From positions 1 to 64,000 of the forward strand of contig JALKBU010000087.1 of NCBI GenBank assembly GCA_023091735.1: a stretch of 64,000 nt of DNA, written 5' to 3'. This document shows positions 20,670-30,894 of this stretch, one piece after another. Position numbers and translations under genes: made by a program. The notes under the pieces were generated by a model. The model saw only the letters and a program-made list of their open reading frames with translations. It did not search any database and had not been told where the DNA came from. The stretch is from Trichomonas tenax. Its lineage: Eukaryota; Parabasalia; Trichomonadida; Trichomonadidae. Within the stretch, counting starts at the first letter, position 1, and every line of letters starts with the position of its first letter.

Positions 20670-21449
20670 GGGCAATTAAATTTTTATACACAAAGTCGGC
20701 GAAACTCGTTTTTTAATTCACTGGATTAACTTTTTGCTGAGTTATTGAACCTCAATGTACAAAATCATGTTGTGCATGATATATTAAAGAATTAGCTAAC
20801 AAAGTCTATATTTCATTAAAATATTAGATATGTCTTGCATCAAAAACATTTATTTGCCATGATGTGCTTTACTCATTATAATATATTATATTCCCATTGT
20901 ATAGCATTTTTATAACGTAAAATATTTTGTTGTCGATGATAAATAGGTAAATCTAATCACAAATATGTTTTTTTTTTTGAAAAAAGTATTCCAAATGTTC
21001 ACACATAAGCTCTGTGTGTTATTCTTCTCAATTTAATAAACTTTTCAAATTTAGCCGCTCAAAAAAGAATCATCATTATTTTTGGGAGAATAACACACAG
21101 AGCTTATGTGTGAATACTTGGAATACTTTTTTTCAAAAAAAGCATAAAAAGCATATTTGTGATTAGATTTACCTATTTATCATCGACAACAAAATATTTT
21201 ACGTTATAAAAATGCTATACAATGGGAATATAATATATTATAATGAGTAAAGCACATCATGGCAAATAAATGTTTTTGATGCAAGACATATCTAATATTT
21301 TAATGAAATATAGACTTTGTTAGCTAATTCTTTAATATATCATGCACAACATGATTTTGTACATTGAGGTTCAATAACTCAGCAAAAAGTTAATCCAGTG
21401 AATTAAAAAACGAGTTTCGCCGACTTTGCGTATCAATTTTAGACAAGCC
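20670..21449. mobile_element. complete foldback element, Mutator-like MITE
   Basis: A 780-bp element made of two inverted arms of about 356 and 363 bases (20670-21025 and 21087-21449) around a 61-base spacer. The arms are nearly identical when one is inverted, including ACAAAGTCGGCGAAACTCG near the left end and its complement near the right. The outermost 20 bases have drifted (starting GGGCAATT on the left, GGCTTGTC inward from the right). The element is flanked by a perfect 10-base direct repeat, ATAATTTATC. Long inverted arms and a 9-11 base duplication are known features of Mutator-like elements, which are abundant in trichomonads. There is no open frame for a transposase, so it is non-autonomous. 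Confidence 0.9.
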
Positions 21450-21459
21450 ATAATTTATC
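21450..21459 (+). repeat. 10-base target-site duplication, right
   Basis: ATAATTTATC immediately after the element, identical to 20660-20669. Confidence 0.8.
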
Positions 21460-21654
21460 ATATTTTAAAATGCATCTTTTTGGCATCATTATTCCATTCA
21501 AGAAAATACGTTGAATTCGTCATCAAGTGACAATATTGTTTGTGACGACACTAACATGAAAAATTGATTCCTTTTATTTTACAGTTATAACCTTGGTTTT
21601 ATGCATTAAGGTTAAGTCACTTTTGTGGGATTATTAACCTTATTCCATATTTGA

Positions 21655-22314
21655 AACTATATTCCTGTTAATTTCAACTATGGGATATTCAAATGTTCGA
21701 CAATCGAAGGAACTCCGTATGCACAGATCGGTTTATACGACGCCACCGTCGATGACGACAATTCCGGTATTTCCGATGTAAATTATTCTTCACCCGTCAC
21801 TATTCCATGTTTTTGTATTAATGGTAACGTCAGATAGGAAATCACTGAGATTGATATTAGTGCATTTCGTCGTTGTCGTTTCATTCCTAAGTTTATCATT
21901 AGTCCTATGATTCGAATATTTCAACAATTTTCATTTGACATCTGCACTGGCTGCACGGAATTTACATTTCTATCTGGATCAAAATTGGAAACAATTACAT
22001 ATCACTCGATGTGTAGAATGTTGAAAATTGATTTTTAGTATTTTGTATATTTAGGAAATACAAGAATTATTGCCATGGCTATAAGAAATCTTACAGAGAA
22101 TACTTGTATATCCTTAGTGAAAAGGCAAAATGGAAGCGTACACTCCAAAAAAATTGATTATCTTTTGTTAGGTATATTATTATTTATCGCAACTGGAATT
22201 GTTATATCGATTTGTATAACACTTTTTTGTATTATTCGACGTAGAAAGAATGTTATCAAATCTTTTATTTCTGATAGTAATCTAACAGAATCATTGTCTG
22301 TTGATTTTTATTAG
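21655..22314 (+). pseudogene. membrane-protein gene interrupted by two in-frame TAG codons
   Basis: One reading frame stays protein-like across 660 bases but is cut by TAG at 21835-21837 and TAG at 22036-22038. The first piece reads CSTIEGTPYAQIGLYDATVDDDNSG, the second FSFDICTGCTEFTFLSGSKLETITY. The last (ATG at 22075) gives NLTENTCISLVKRQNG, then a membrane segment (YLLLGILLFIATGIVISICITLFCII), a basic stop-transfer RRRK and a short Ser-rich tail. It resembles the end of a type I surface protein. No start codon lies in frame at the 5' end, and a TGA sits just upstream at 21652. Most likely a decayed gene; the family is not recognised. Confidence 0.55.
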
Positions 22315-22376
22315 AAAATAAAAATAGTTGTTTTTAGAAAATATTTATTCTTCATGAAAATAAATAAGTTATAAAA

Positions 22377-23360
22377 TTAGTTGGCATATTCAAAGGAGAA
22401 GTTAATAGTGAATTGGGCTGTGTTATTAGTGCCATCTGGAAATTCGAATATTTTGATGTAATTCATTCCATTAATTAATTGGTTGAGCTTGAGTGTGAAT
22501 GGATGAATTTGCTCAAATGGAGAGCTGCCATTTTCATGTAAGTTGATGAAAATAGCATCTGTTTCCAGATTTGCGAAAGGGAAGATTAAGTTAACATTCC
22601 ATTCTGGATTTGAAGAACCCGGCATCATAGTCGTTGAATTCTTCAATCCTTGTCCATTCATATGGAATGTCAAGAATGTAACAGATAAGTTCAAGTTCTT
22701 GACATTGATCTTCTTTATCCTAATGACACTCTTCCTTGTCCAGTACGAGCCTCTGTGGAACCATCCTCTATGTGTGCTTTGCTTTTGATTTTCGTAAGTT
22801 GTATTGTTTGTGTTTTCTTGATATGTTTTTTCTTCTTGTTGAGAGTTAAATGTGTTCTGATTCAAGTTCTTTGAAAGTAGTTTCATTAATTCCAATCCTG
22901 TTACTCCAACACCTTTCAAAGAGCTTTCGATATCGTGGAATCTTCTTTCATTGATAATTTTCAGGTCATGAATTTCAGAGTTTGTGAAATCGAAACTTTT
23001 ACGGATGGAATCAATCTTCGCTTCAATAAATTCTTCGATATTTTGGATATTCTTTGATTGAGCATCAGAAACTATATCCTTTATCTCTGATTGCTTCAAG
23101 TGATTCTTGTTGAGAACAATCATTATTCTGATCTCGTTGAGAACCGGGATTTCAAGGATTCTTGAAATTGTTTCTACATTCGATTCATATATTTCTTGAT
23201 TGCCATTATATGAAACTCTTGCATGCTTAAGAATTTCTACAATGGATCCTTTCTTGTTTTGATCAAAGAAAGTGTTCAAGAAAAGAGAATCGAACATTAA
23301 AGGCGAAATATTTTGAGAATCAAGGATTCTGCATAATTCTGGGATAGAAATCAGCTTCAT
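22377..23360 (-). CDS. protein with C-terminal C2-like domain
   Basis: A 327-residue protein. Residues 1-165 are helical, with no recognised domain. A polar Asn/Gln-rich linker (about 168-200) leads to a beta-rich domain from about 215 to the end. That domain reads VTFLTFHMNGQGLKNSTTMMPGSSNPEWNVNLIFPF, which is the core pattern of a C2 domain (variable strand, then NPxWN and a beta strand ending FPF). The usual calcium-binding Asp residues are not evident, so lipid or protein binding without calcium is more likely. It probably acts as a membrane-associated adaptor. The ATG at 23360 is the first in frame. Confidence 0.6.
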   Translation of the reverse strand: MKLISIPELCRILDSQNISPLMFDSLFLNTFFDQNKKGSIVEILKHARVSYNGNQEIYESNVETISRILEIPVLNEIRIMIVLNKNHLKQSEIKDIVSDAQSKNIQNIEEFIEAKIDSIRKSFDFTNSEIHDLKIINERRFHDIESSLKGVGVTGLELMKLLSKNLNQNTFNSQQEEKTYQENTNNTTYENQKQSTHRGWFHRGSYWTRKSVIRIKKINVKNLNLSVTFLTFHMNGQGLKNSTTMMPGSSNPEWNVNLIFPFANLETDAIFINLHENGSSPFEQIHPFTLKLNQLINGMNYIKIFEFPDGTNNTAQFTINFSFEYAN

Positions 23361-24236
23361 GAAATTGCTGTCCTTGATTTATCTTTCCACTATCGAAATA
23401 GCGTCACTGAAGACTTCAGACATAAATAAAAATGATTTTCGACTGAAAAATTTTGAAAACTTCTGAAAATTTTTTCTATGAATTCACAAAAATTTTTGAT
23501 GAAAACGATGGGATAATATCTTTAAGATATATTTATCTAAAAATTTCTTCTTTAATTGATAAAGTCAAAGAAATTCAGCAAAAACAACTCAGAAAAAATT
23601 GAATTATTGCTTAAAATTGGACTCCATTGTTAGACACTAAAATTTGCGATACAATTCTCTGAGTCACATCCAAAAATGAATGAAAATATTATCGTTGTAT
23701 CAAATATGATTGAAAACATTTCAATACTGCGCTTATATGCAAATTGTTTCGTATATAGTAAAAACAATCAAGAATTATTCGACTTTATCAACAGCAAAGC
23801 TGAAAATAATCAAATATCAATAATAATTTACATGTCAAAAGGATTTTACTTGTCAAAATTTCATTTGGAATTTACTTGTCAAAAATGTTGGTTTATTTTT
23901 GGATTACATGTCAGAAGTTATATTTATGTGTCATAATACTATTTACATGTCAAAAGGAAAAGAGAGACAGGTTAAAAACTGGATCTTCATGACTGTAAGG
24001 TTAGACAGGGCCTCCCTAGTGTCATTCCGTGGAATCACTAAGAGTCCAGATTAGCGATCAAGAAAACAAAAATATTGATTAAACCAATTCATTTTGCGAA
24101 ATTTTCATTGCGAAAACCAATTTTTGCCTATTCAGAGTGTTTTACAGCATAAAAACGAAACCTAAAACGATAAACGATAACTTTGAGAGGCTGCCAGATT
24201 TTGAAAAATTGAGAAGACCCGTCATATCACAAAAAA
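23361..24236. other. divergent intergenic region
   Basis: Spacer between the C2-like gene (minus) and the PfkB gene (plus). It holds the motif array listed separately and, just before the PfkB start, two AACGATAA copies (about 24168-24182) and TCATATCAC at about 24222. The open frame at 23676-23936 runs through the motif array and is not taken as a gene. Confidence 0.4.
23827..23952 (+). promoter_or_regulatory. array of six TTTAC-type motifs upstream of the PfkB gene
   Basis: TTTACATGTCA (23827), TTTACTTGTCA (23845), TTTACTTGTCA (23871), TTACATGTCAG (about 23904), TTTATGTGTCA (about 23922) and TTTACATGTCA (23942), spaced about 18-33 bases apart. Spacing and wording match the array at 17160-17293. 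The array lies about 290 bases before the PfkB ATG. Confidence 0.5.
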
Positions 24237-25124
24237 ATGGAGACGACGTTTGTCGGCATCTGCAACATGGACCTGATCTCACAGTGCCACAGGCTCCCAA
24301 ACCTCGGCGAGACGATCCACGGAATCAAGCTTGGCCACGGTTTTGGTGGCAAAGCACCAAACGCTTGTGCACAATTCGCCTTTTTGTCAGACGACAAGCA
24401 CAAGCCCAACCTCCTTACATCCGTTGGTGACGATTCCGATGGCCGCATGATGATAGATCACTTCAAGGAAATCGGAATCTCAACAGATTTCGTCCAGGTC
24501 GTCAAAGACATCCCAACAGGTTGCGCCATATGCTTTGTCCTCGATGGTGGTGAGTCTGCTATCATCATCCACCCAAATCCTGTTACAATTGAGATGGTCC
24601 ATCAGATGAAGGAGAAGCTCTCACACAGCAAGTACGTCATCACAAACTTCGAGATTCCAATATCAACAGCCATGGAGGTCCTTAAGATCGCTCGCGAAGG
24701 TGGTGCAAAGACAATTTTGAATGTCTCTCCACTTCCAGACACAAATGATATCAACCTCTTCAAGGATGCTTCTATCGTCATTCTCAACGAGGTCGAGCTT
24801 GCAGCGTTCGGAAAACTTGAAGATTTCTTCAATATCGGTGTTGAAGCTGTTGTCTGCACAAAGGGACCAGAAGGTGCTTCAGTCCACCAGAAGGATAAGC
24901 CAGCCATCAATGTTCCTTCTCCAAAGGTTACAGCTGTCGACACAACAGGCGCTGGCGATTCATTCCTCGGTGCCTTCTCTTATTGCCTCTCAATGGGCTG
25001 CGACTACGAGAAAGCTGCTCGTATTGCATGCGTTTGCGCTTCTATTTCTGTTACATCTATCGGTGCTCAAGGATCATACGCTCATAGAGACCATCCACAG
25101 CTTAAGGATATCATTCCAAAGTAA
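24237..25124 (+). CDS. PfkB-family carbohydrate kinase, ribokinase-like
   Basis: A 295-residue cytosolic sugar kinase, complete for the family. It opens with FVGICNMDLI, the usual first strand. GHGFGGKAPNACAQFAFL (33-50) is the substrate-site glycine motif, and the C-terminal signature VDTTGAGDSFLGAF (234-247) carries the catalytic base Asp241 and the anion hole. NVSPLP (162-167) and NEVE (184-187) match ribokinase strand ends. It would phosphorylate a furanose sugar such as ribose with ATP; the exact sugar is inferred. The gene is richer in G and C than its neighbours and has strong codon choice, suggesting high expression. It ends in TAAA, which in Trichomonas doubles as stop and poly(A) signal. 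Confidence 0.9.
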   Translation: METTFVGICNMDLISQCHRLPNLGETIHGIKLGHGFGGKAPNACAQFAFLSDDKHKPNLLTSVGDDSDGRMMIDHFKEIGISTDFVQVVKDIPTGCAICFVLDGGESAIIIHPNPVTIEMVHQMKEKLSHSKYVITNFEIPISTAMEVLKIAREGGAKTILNVSPLPDTNDINLFKDASIVILNEVELAAFGKLEDFFNIGVEAVVCTKGPEGASVHQKDKPAINVPSPKVTAVDTTGAGDSFLGAFSYCLSMGCDYEKAARIACVCASISVTSIGAQGSYAHRDHPQLKDIIPK

Positions 25125-25534
25125 ATTTCTAAAATTACGGTTATTCATTACCTAAACACATCTTTTTACCATTAAATAACGAAATATATTCGTGAAAATT
25201 TGTTTTCTAATTTAAATTATTTCATAAAAAGCATTTACTTCTTAGCTAGATGTATTATGCAATGTAAATGTCGATTTAAAACTCCATGCGAATCTAAAAA
25301 TCCTGATAAAATCAAATTTTACTAATAAAATTATAAATTTTTGCAAATATTTTTTTCCCAGATCAATTGTAAGATTTTTTAAAACATCAATAAAACGCAC
25401 AGATTCCATACCATGATGCACTTGGCTCAGTAATACAAGGTAATAATAAATTATATAGAATACATATTCAAAACTCAGCTTTAATACAAGTAAAAGGAAA
25501 TAAAACGTAAGTAGGAAAACATAGGTAGCTTTAT
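25125..25534. other. intergenic region, convergent gene ends
   Basis: AT-rich spacer between the ends of the PfkB gene and histone H3. Nothing recognised. Confidence 0.4.
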
Positions 25535-25951
25535 TTAGTTGCGCTCACCACGGATACGCTGGGCAAGCTGAACATCACGCTCCATGATTGTAACACGGTT
25601 AGCATGAATGGCGCAAAGGTTTGTGTCCTCGAAGAGGCCGACGAGGTAAGCTTCAGAAGCTTCCTGGAGGGCAGCGATAGCGGAGGACTGGAAACGAAGA
25701 TCACCACGGAAGCCAGAAGCGATTTCTCTGACTAGACGCTGGAATGGGAGCTTCCTGATGAGGAGATCTGTGGACTTCTGGTACTTACGGATTTCACGGA
25801 GGGCGACTGTACCTGGTCTGAATCTGTGCTGCTTCTTTGCGCCCTGTGAGTCGATTGTTGGTGTTGACTTGCGAGCGGCCTTGGCACCGAGGGACTTACG
25901 TGGGGTCTTTCCACCTGTTGACTTTCTAGCTGTCTGCTTTGTACGAGCCAT
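25535..25951 (-). CDS. H3: histone H3
   Basis: Core nucleosome histone, 138 codons. The tail is almost canonical ([14 protein letters not shown]), keeping the usual Lys4, Lys9, Lys14, Lys18, Lys23 and Lys27 positions. After Ser28 it has [15 protein letters not shown], two residues longer than the common form, so the Lys36 equivalent is shifted by two. In the fold, the usual FKTDLR of the Lys79 loop reads FRGDLR, which removes the Dot1-type Lys79 target. Cys96 is Ser and Cys110 is kept (LCAIH). The ending is RIRGERN. G- and C-rich codons suggest strong expression. It shares a 152-bp divergent promoter with H4 and ends in TAAA. It may be the main H3 or a variant; other H3 genes are not in this window. 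Confidence 0.98.
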   Translation of the reverse strand: MARTKQTARKSTGGKTPRKSLGAKAARKSTPTIDSQGAKKQHRFRPGTVALREIRKYQKSTDLLIRKLPFQRLVREIASGFRGDLRFQSSAIAALQEASEAYLVGLFEDTNLCAIHANRVTIMERDVQLAQRIRGERN

Positions 25952-26409
<458 letters not shown>

Positions 26410-26819
26410 ACTATTATTGTCATGTTCTTAATTACTTCTTTTTTACTAATTTTTCTTTAGATTTGATCAGATATCATTGCTAATAATATGTAAATGGTTA
26501 TTTTTCTTTAATAAATTTTAATGTTATGGTAATTTGAAAGCTGTTTCTGGTAGTAAAGTTCTCTTTGAAGGATGGTATCAAAATTGAAAAAAAATATAAA
26601 CGATCAATAGTCAAAAGAGACTTAGAGGTTCATCTTTTGTGGCATTGGTGACTACAGATTTTGAATCCGAAGTTCGATTTTCGAAGTTTTTTGCAATCAT
26701 TCATAATTTACATTACAAAAATCAATTTTACTTGTCAAAAATACATTTCTGACGAACGTCAAAAATACAAATTTACATATCATTTTTGATTTCAAAATTA
26801 TAAAGTCAAATAGTTTATC
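26410..26819. promoter_or_regulatory. intergenic region with TTTAC-type motifs upstream of cactin
   Basis: The second half carries TTTACATTACA (26707), TTTACTTGTCA (26727), ACGTCAAAAATAC (about 26755) and TTTACATATCA (26772). The last is about 45 bases before the ATG at 26820, and TTTATCATG overlaps the start. Confidence 0.45.
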
Positions 26820-28106
26820 ATGTCTAATCTTCCTTTAATGCTTCAAGATGACGATGTCCTTAACAAGGAACGTTATGTTAAGGGTGCAGTCAGGAGATTG
26901 AAAGAAGATAGACCGAATTTATTCGATACATTTTTTTTGAATTGGGAAGATTCATATGATCCGGATGTTATACATGACGAAGATATCAAATGGTTCCCTT
27001 CTATATGTTCACCCTATATATTCCTTGATCCTGCTGCTGTAACAAAATATTTAGAATTGAATTACCCAAGAGAGCCATCTAAAGAAGATTTAGATTCATT
27101 GACAGCTACAGTTGACTGCTTTGTCAATGATGATCATGATTATTGGTACTACGTCAAAATGTTTCTCGAATTCAGATCCGAAGAGGTCGCAGAAAACCTA
27201 ATAACGCCTTTTAATGATGAAATTATGAAAATAACTGATATACCAGTTGATGAGCTTGAAGCACTTTTCCATACTTTCGAAAGACAGCAACAACATGATT
27301 TAGAAGATTACGCCGATTTCTACAAACAATTATTCCATCGCATGAAATTTTTACTTTCTACAGCATGGTTAGATTGCTATCACAATGATTTGCTCAAAAA
27401 GACTATCAAAAAACTTCCAAAACGAGATCTCGCTAAATTCGATGAAGGCGATGTAAGTTTTCTTACTAAAACGCAAAAGAAGTACAAGCAAAGAATGATA
27501 ATGCAAGAAAATGGAGCTAAAACTTTGAATAGACATGCAAAAAGATATTACGATGCCAGAAGACACATTCAAAGCGAGCACACAACAAAACTGATGCCTC
27601 AGTTATCTATTGAAGGTATGCAGTATTGGGGTGATGAAGAAATGAACTTTTCGGATGTTGTTCAACTCAAGCATAAAATCAAAGATGGAAATATGGTTAT
27701 TCCAGACTACGATGCTGTTGTTTATATGGGATATGACTGGAATGCACGCAATAGAATGATGTTTGATCCAAGGCATCCACCGCCAAAATCCATCAGAGGT
27801 TACTGCTTTAGAATATATTATCCTGCTTTCGCTGATAAGTTTTGCGCACCACCGCGTTATCGCTTGTGTCCAGAATACTTAGATCCTAATGATCCAGTTC
27901 CTGATCCCAATTATAAATACACAGCTATTATATTTGAAGTTGATAAACCATATTTGCCCATTTGTTTTAGGATCGTTGACAAACAATGGGATGTTAGGAG
28001 AACAGGTGGTGTTAGAAGCTCGTTTATCCAAGGAGTTTTCACTTTCCAGATTTCATTTATTGCTTCTTTGTACTACAGAGGCTATTTGCCAGAACAGTTG
28101 TATTAA
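26820..28106 (+). CDS. cactin-like splicing-associated protein
   Basis: A 428-residue protein. The C-terminal 130 residues match the cactin C-terminal domain: YMGYDWNARNRMMFDPRHPPPKSIRGYCFRIYYP lines up with the family's GFEWNxYN...PPPKxxxGYxFxIFYP. Later CFRIVDKQWDVRRTGGVRSSFIQGVFTFQISF matches the end of cactins. The middle (DSLTATVDCFVNDDHDYWYYVKMFLE) corresponds to the conserved mid domain. Cactins bind the spliceosome and are needed for accurate splicing and chromatin cohesion. The long charged N-terminus of animal cactin is absent. Its presence indicates an active spliceosome even though genes here look intronless. Confidence 0.88.
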   Translation: MSNLPLMLQDDDVLNKERYVKGAVRRLKEDRPNLFDTFFLNWEDSYDPDVIHDEDIKWFPSICSPYIFLDPAAVTKYLELNYPREPSKEDLDSLTATVDCFVNDDHDYWYYVKMFLEFRSEEVAENLITPFNDEIMKITDIPVDELEALFHTFERQQQHDLEDYADFYKQLFHRMKFLLSTAWLDCYHNDLLKKTIKKLPKRDLAKFDEGDVSFLTKTQKKYKQRMIMQENGAKTLNRHAKRYYDARRHIQSEHTTKLMPQLSIEGMQYWGDEEMNFSDVVQLKHKIKDGNMVIPDYDAVVYMGYDWNARNRMMFDPRHPPPKSIRGYCFRIYYPAFADKFCAPPRYRLCPEYLDPNDPVPDPNYKYTAIIFEVDKPYLPICFRIVDKQWDVRRTGGVRSSFIQGVFTFQISFIASLYYRGYLPEQLY

Positions 28107-28175
28107 AAATATATTACTTGTGTATTGTTTTTCAAATCAACATTTATTATTTCAATATAAACAACATAAATTTCT

Positions 28176-29564
28176 TTAAACAGTTTCCATTGGCTTTAAG
28201 TCTCCAAGAGCTTCTTGTTCCTGATCTTCTTCATACTCATTATCTTCTTCCTCGTCTTGGTTCATAACTAAAGAGTTTGCTTTATCTGCTTCGTTTTCAT
28301 GCAATGATTCATATCCCATTTCATTCTGCTTGAAAATGTACCATATCGTTAAGAATGACTGAATGAAGTAGAACATTGGCTCATAGAGAGCACCAACATG
28401 ATATTTGAATCTTGCTTGCCACATTGTGTAGTCCAATCTTATAATCGAATACACAACAGCAACAAAAACGTAAATGAGAAGATTAATGATTGTTAAATTC
28501 AGGTATATTTGCTTCTTGAACTCTGTGTTTGTATCTTGAGGTGTGTAGTTGTAATATATAAACAAGAAAGTTGTGTACATTCCGACAATCACTGCAAATA
28601 ATGCAGGAGAGAAATATCCATATCCCAAAATCCATGATCCTGTTTCTATCTGTGAAACATCAATCACACCAATAGTGTCTGATATCATTGGATAGAATAT
28701 CAACAAACACAAAATGCCGATATAGTTTTTACCAACTTCAAATGGATGTCTGATTGTATTAAGGACAACATAAGCGAGCACTGCACGGGAAACAGTCGCG
28801 AAAATTCCTGCGATGAATTTAATGTAATGATGGCGAACTGTTGTTGAATTCCAAATGAAATAAAATATCATGTTCAATAAACTTGAAATAGTGGAAGCAC
28901 CGAATGAACAAAGTATGCACATATGGTCAAATGATAGAGATGGACACTTTTTCGTGAATAAAATATACGAACTAATTAATGAAGCAATGCTAATGATAAA
29001 GAATGTAATGTGTGAATGCAATACTATTTTGAGTCTAAAATCGAGTGACTTTGATGACTTAAATTCGATTGCTCCGGATAACGAAATATTATTTTCAGCA
29101 CAATTCGCAACTAAAGCAGTATAGATATCGGGAGACGTTATTTTATAATGTACCGAGTTGTTTAAGTATTGTACGCCATCGAATTTCTTTGATTTTCGTT
29201 GTCTCTTCGAATTATGAGCTGTATTGTTGTCACATGATCCAAATGTGATGTATCTCGAGAATTTATCAGAATTTTGTGTGATCAAAAATCCTCTCTTGCA
29301 ATCATGATGTTCGCAGCAGAAAGGCTGAAAATTGTTGTCCATACTAAAAACAGACTTTCTGTCTGATTCCTTAAAAATGAGAATTTCGAGATAATCATTG
29401 ACTGAACAGCCATTAACGCGAATATTATTATGAATTTCACCATTGTCTGTAAAAATGAACCTTTCTTCTCTCCACAGAGATATGAATGGCTCTTTTGATG
29501 CAGGATATAGATGATTTTTGCTCACAGAAAACCATCTAAATAACATAGAAAACATTTTTGACAA
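28176..29564 (-). CDS. seven-transmembrane protein of the GOST / ITR type
   Basis: A 462-residue protein with a long lumenal or extracellular N-terminal half (about 20-180) containing paired cysteines (CCEHHDC at 83-89). Seven clear membrane segments follow at about 183-203, 214-236, 247-270, 281-300, 315-338, 353-374 and 391-411. The cytoplasmic tail is very acidic (DEEEDNEYEEDQEQEALGD). This plan, with a non-GPCR N-domain, YTALVANC just before the membrane part and an acidic tail, fits the GOST/intimal-thickness-receptor group (GPR180, TMEM145, TMEM87), which act in the secretory pathway. A true ligand receptor is possible. Just upstream on its strand are TTGTCAAAAATG and a TTTAC-type motif near 29582. 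Confidence 0.7.
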   Translation of the reverse strand: MSKMFSMLFRWFSVSKNHLYPASKEPFISLWREERFIFTDNGEIHNNIRVNGCSVNDYLEILIFKESDRKSVFSMDNNFQPFCCEHHDCKRGFLITQNSDKFSRYITFGSCDNNTAHNSKRQRKSKKFDGVQYLNNSVHYKITSPDIYTALVANCAENNISLSGAIEFKSSKSLDFRLKIVLHSHITFFIISIASLISSYILFTKKCPSLSFDHMCILCSFGASTISSLLNMIFYFIWNSTTVRHHYIKFIAGIFATVSRAVLAYVVLNTIRHPFEVGKNYIGILCLLIFYPMISDTIGVIDVSQIETGSWILGYGYFSPALFAVIVGMYTTFLFIYYNYTPQDTNTEFKKQIYLNLTIINLLIYVFVAVVYSIIRLDYTMWQARFKYHVGALYEPMFYFIQSFLTIWYIFKQNEMGYESLHENEADKANSLVMNQDEEEDNEYEEDQEQEALGDLKPMETV

Positions 29565-29874
29565 TATCAGATTTCAAAGATTTTACATGACATCTTTCGT
29601 TTCTATTTTTGACAATTTTTATTCTATAAATCATAAAACTAAATAATCCTTTTATATTTAGGGATTTGGACCAAAATTTAAAATACAATGATATTTAGTT
29701 GATGTTTAGAATGTGGTTACATTCAGTTTAACTTCATATTATTCTTGTTTTCAGGTAGATTTTAAAAACAAAGTTCTCGAGAAAAAGCTAGATTTTGACA
29801 TTTTGGCTTACATGACATTTGATTTACACGACATTTGATATTTACATGACAAAAAAGTGATCAAAAATATCAAA
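29565..29874. promoter_or_regulatory. shared divergent promoter with TTTAC-type motifs
   Basis: Between the 7TM gene (minus) and the next gene (plus). TTTACATGACA (29582) and TGACAATTTTT lie near the minus gene. CTTACATGACA (about 29810), TTTACACGACA (29823) and TTTACATGACA (29841) lie just before the plus gene. Confidence 0.5.
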
Positions 29875-30639
29875 ATGACTTTTTGCGCTTATATGGACCC
29901 ATTAAACTGGGCACACAGAATGTACCTTATACAGGCGATAGATGCGTGCGGATTTGAAGGTGACTGGGAGCCAATTATTCAAAAAATACAACTTTTATGT
30001 TCCACTTTCATGCCAGACGCTGGAGCGTCCTTCAACTTAAGCCCAGAAGCCTGCCACTTATGGTATCTTCAGGTTTTAGCTGAATTTGGAGACTTTAGAA
30101 AGCTCAGTGATCCGTTAACTCCTCCATCACAAGAAATTAAAGACAAAATCAAAGCAATGAGAAGATCGCAGCTTCGCCACGAACTTCTTCTCGTAAATAA
30201 TCAGCTCAGATACAATAATTACATCTTAAAACATCATCAAGAAATTCCCACACCAACAAACGACCTCCATTGGGTCAGATTTAACGCTGATCCAAAGCCG
30301 CAACCACCGATTATCAACAACTTGCTCGTTAAAACATGTCTCGACGTCAATGAAGGTGATTTTCTCAAAATTTTACCAAAACAAGGCCTTCAGGGCAAGA
30401 AGTTGCTCTCCATGGATGATGTTCTCGTTAGATGCATTTCTGGTGCAGTTTCAGATGCGATCGAATTTATTAGAGATATTATTCAAATACATACAAATTA
30501 TAGTATTTGCTCACTCACAGATCGCGAAAAGAACGCTAATAATCAACTCAGACAGTATTGTATCAATGCTGTTCGTCCATTATTAGAAAAAGATCCAAGA
30601 TGGGAAAGAATCCGTGAGTTTGTTGATGTGCCTCTTTAA
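29875..30639 (+). CDS. hypothetical protein with possible SANT/Myb-like N-terminus
   Basis: A 254-residue protein, start taken at the ATG after a run of TTTAC-type motifs. Residues about 10-45 (LNWAHRMYLIQAIDACGFEGDWEPIIQKIQLLC) have the Trp spacing and helical pattern of a SANT or Myb-like repeat, as in BRD8-type chromatin proteins; this is a weak resemblance. The middle is Pro-rich (about 125-145). The C-terminal part is helical (DAIEFIRDIIQIHTNYS and NNQLRQYCINAVRPLLEKDPRWERI) and might be a bromodomain-like or other four-helix bundle. No catalytic motif. It may be a subunit of a chromatin complex, at low confidence. Confidence 0.6.
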   Translation: MTFCAYMDPLNWAHRMYLIQAIDACGFEGDWEPIIQKIQLLCSTFMPDAGASFNLSPEACHLWYLQVLAEFGDFRKLSDPLTPPSQEIKDKIKAMRRSQLRHELLLVNNQLRYNNYILKHHQEIPTPTNDLHWVRFNADPKPQPPIINNLLVKTCLDVNEGDFLKILPKQGLQGKKLLSMDDVLVRCISGAVSDAIEFIRDIIQIHTNYSICSLTDREKNANNQLRQYCINAVRPLLEKDPRWERIREFVDVPL

Positions 30640-30894
30640 TGTGTTGGTATACTAATGTTAAGTTTCGTTTTTATCTATAAAGCTAATTTTCAATTATATA
30701 TGTTATTTAAGTCATTATTTAACTCAAAGCATAGACTTAAGAAAAGATTTTGAAGCTGATTTTCATTTATTTTTAAAGCATTGATAGGAGAATATAAGCA
30801 GCTGGTGGACGAAGGCCCTCCAAAGTCTGAAACTATCAAAATACGCGATGAAGAGGAATTGGAATCGAGAATATTATCGTTGATACATGAATTC

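Noticed and set aside
23676..23936. 86-codon plus-strand frame before PfkB
   Set aside because: Its second half is the translated motif array (repeated TTTACATGTCAAAA), so it is promoter sequence, not a gene.
24227..24943. Antisense frames across the PfkB gene
   Set aside because: Shadows of the strongly biased codons of the sense gene; no independent content.
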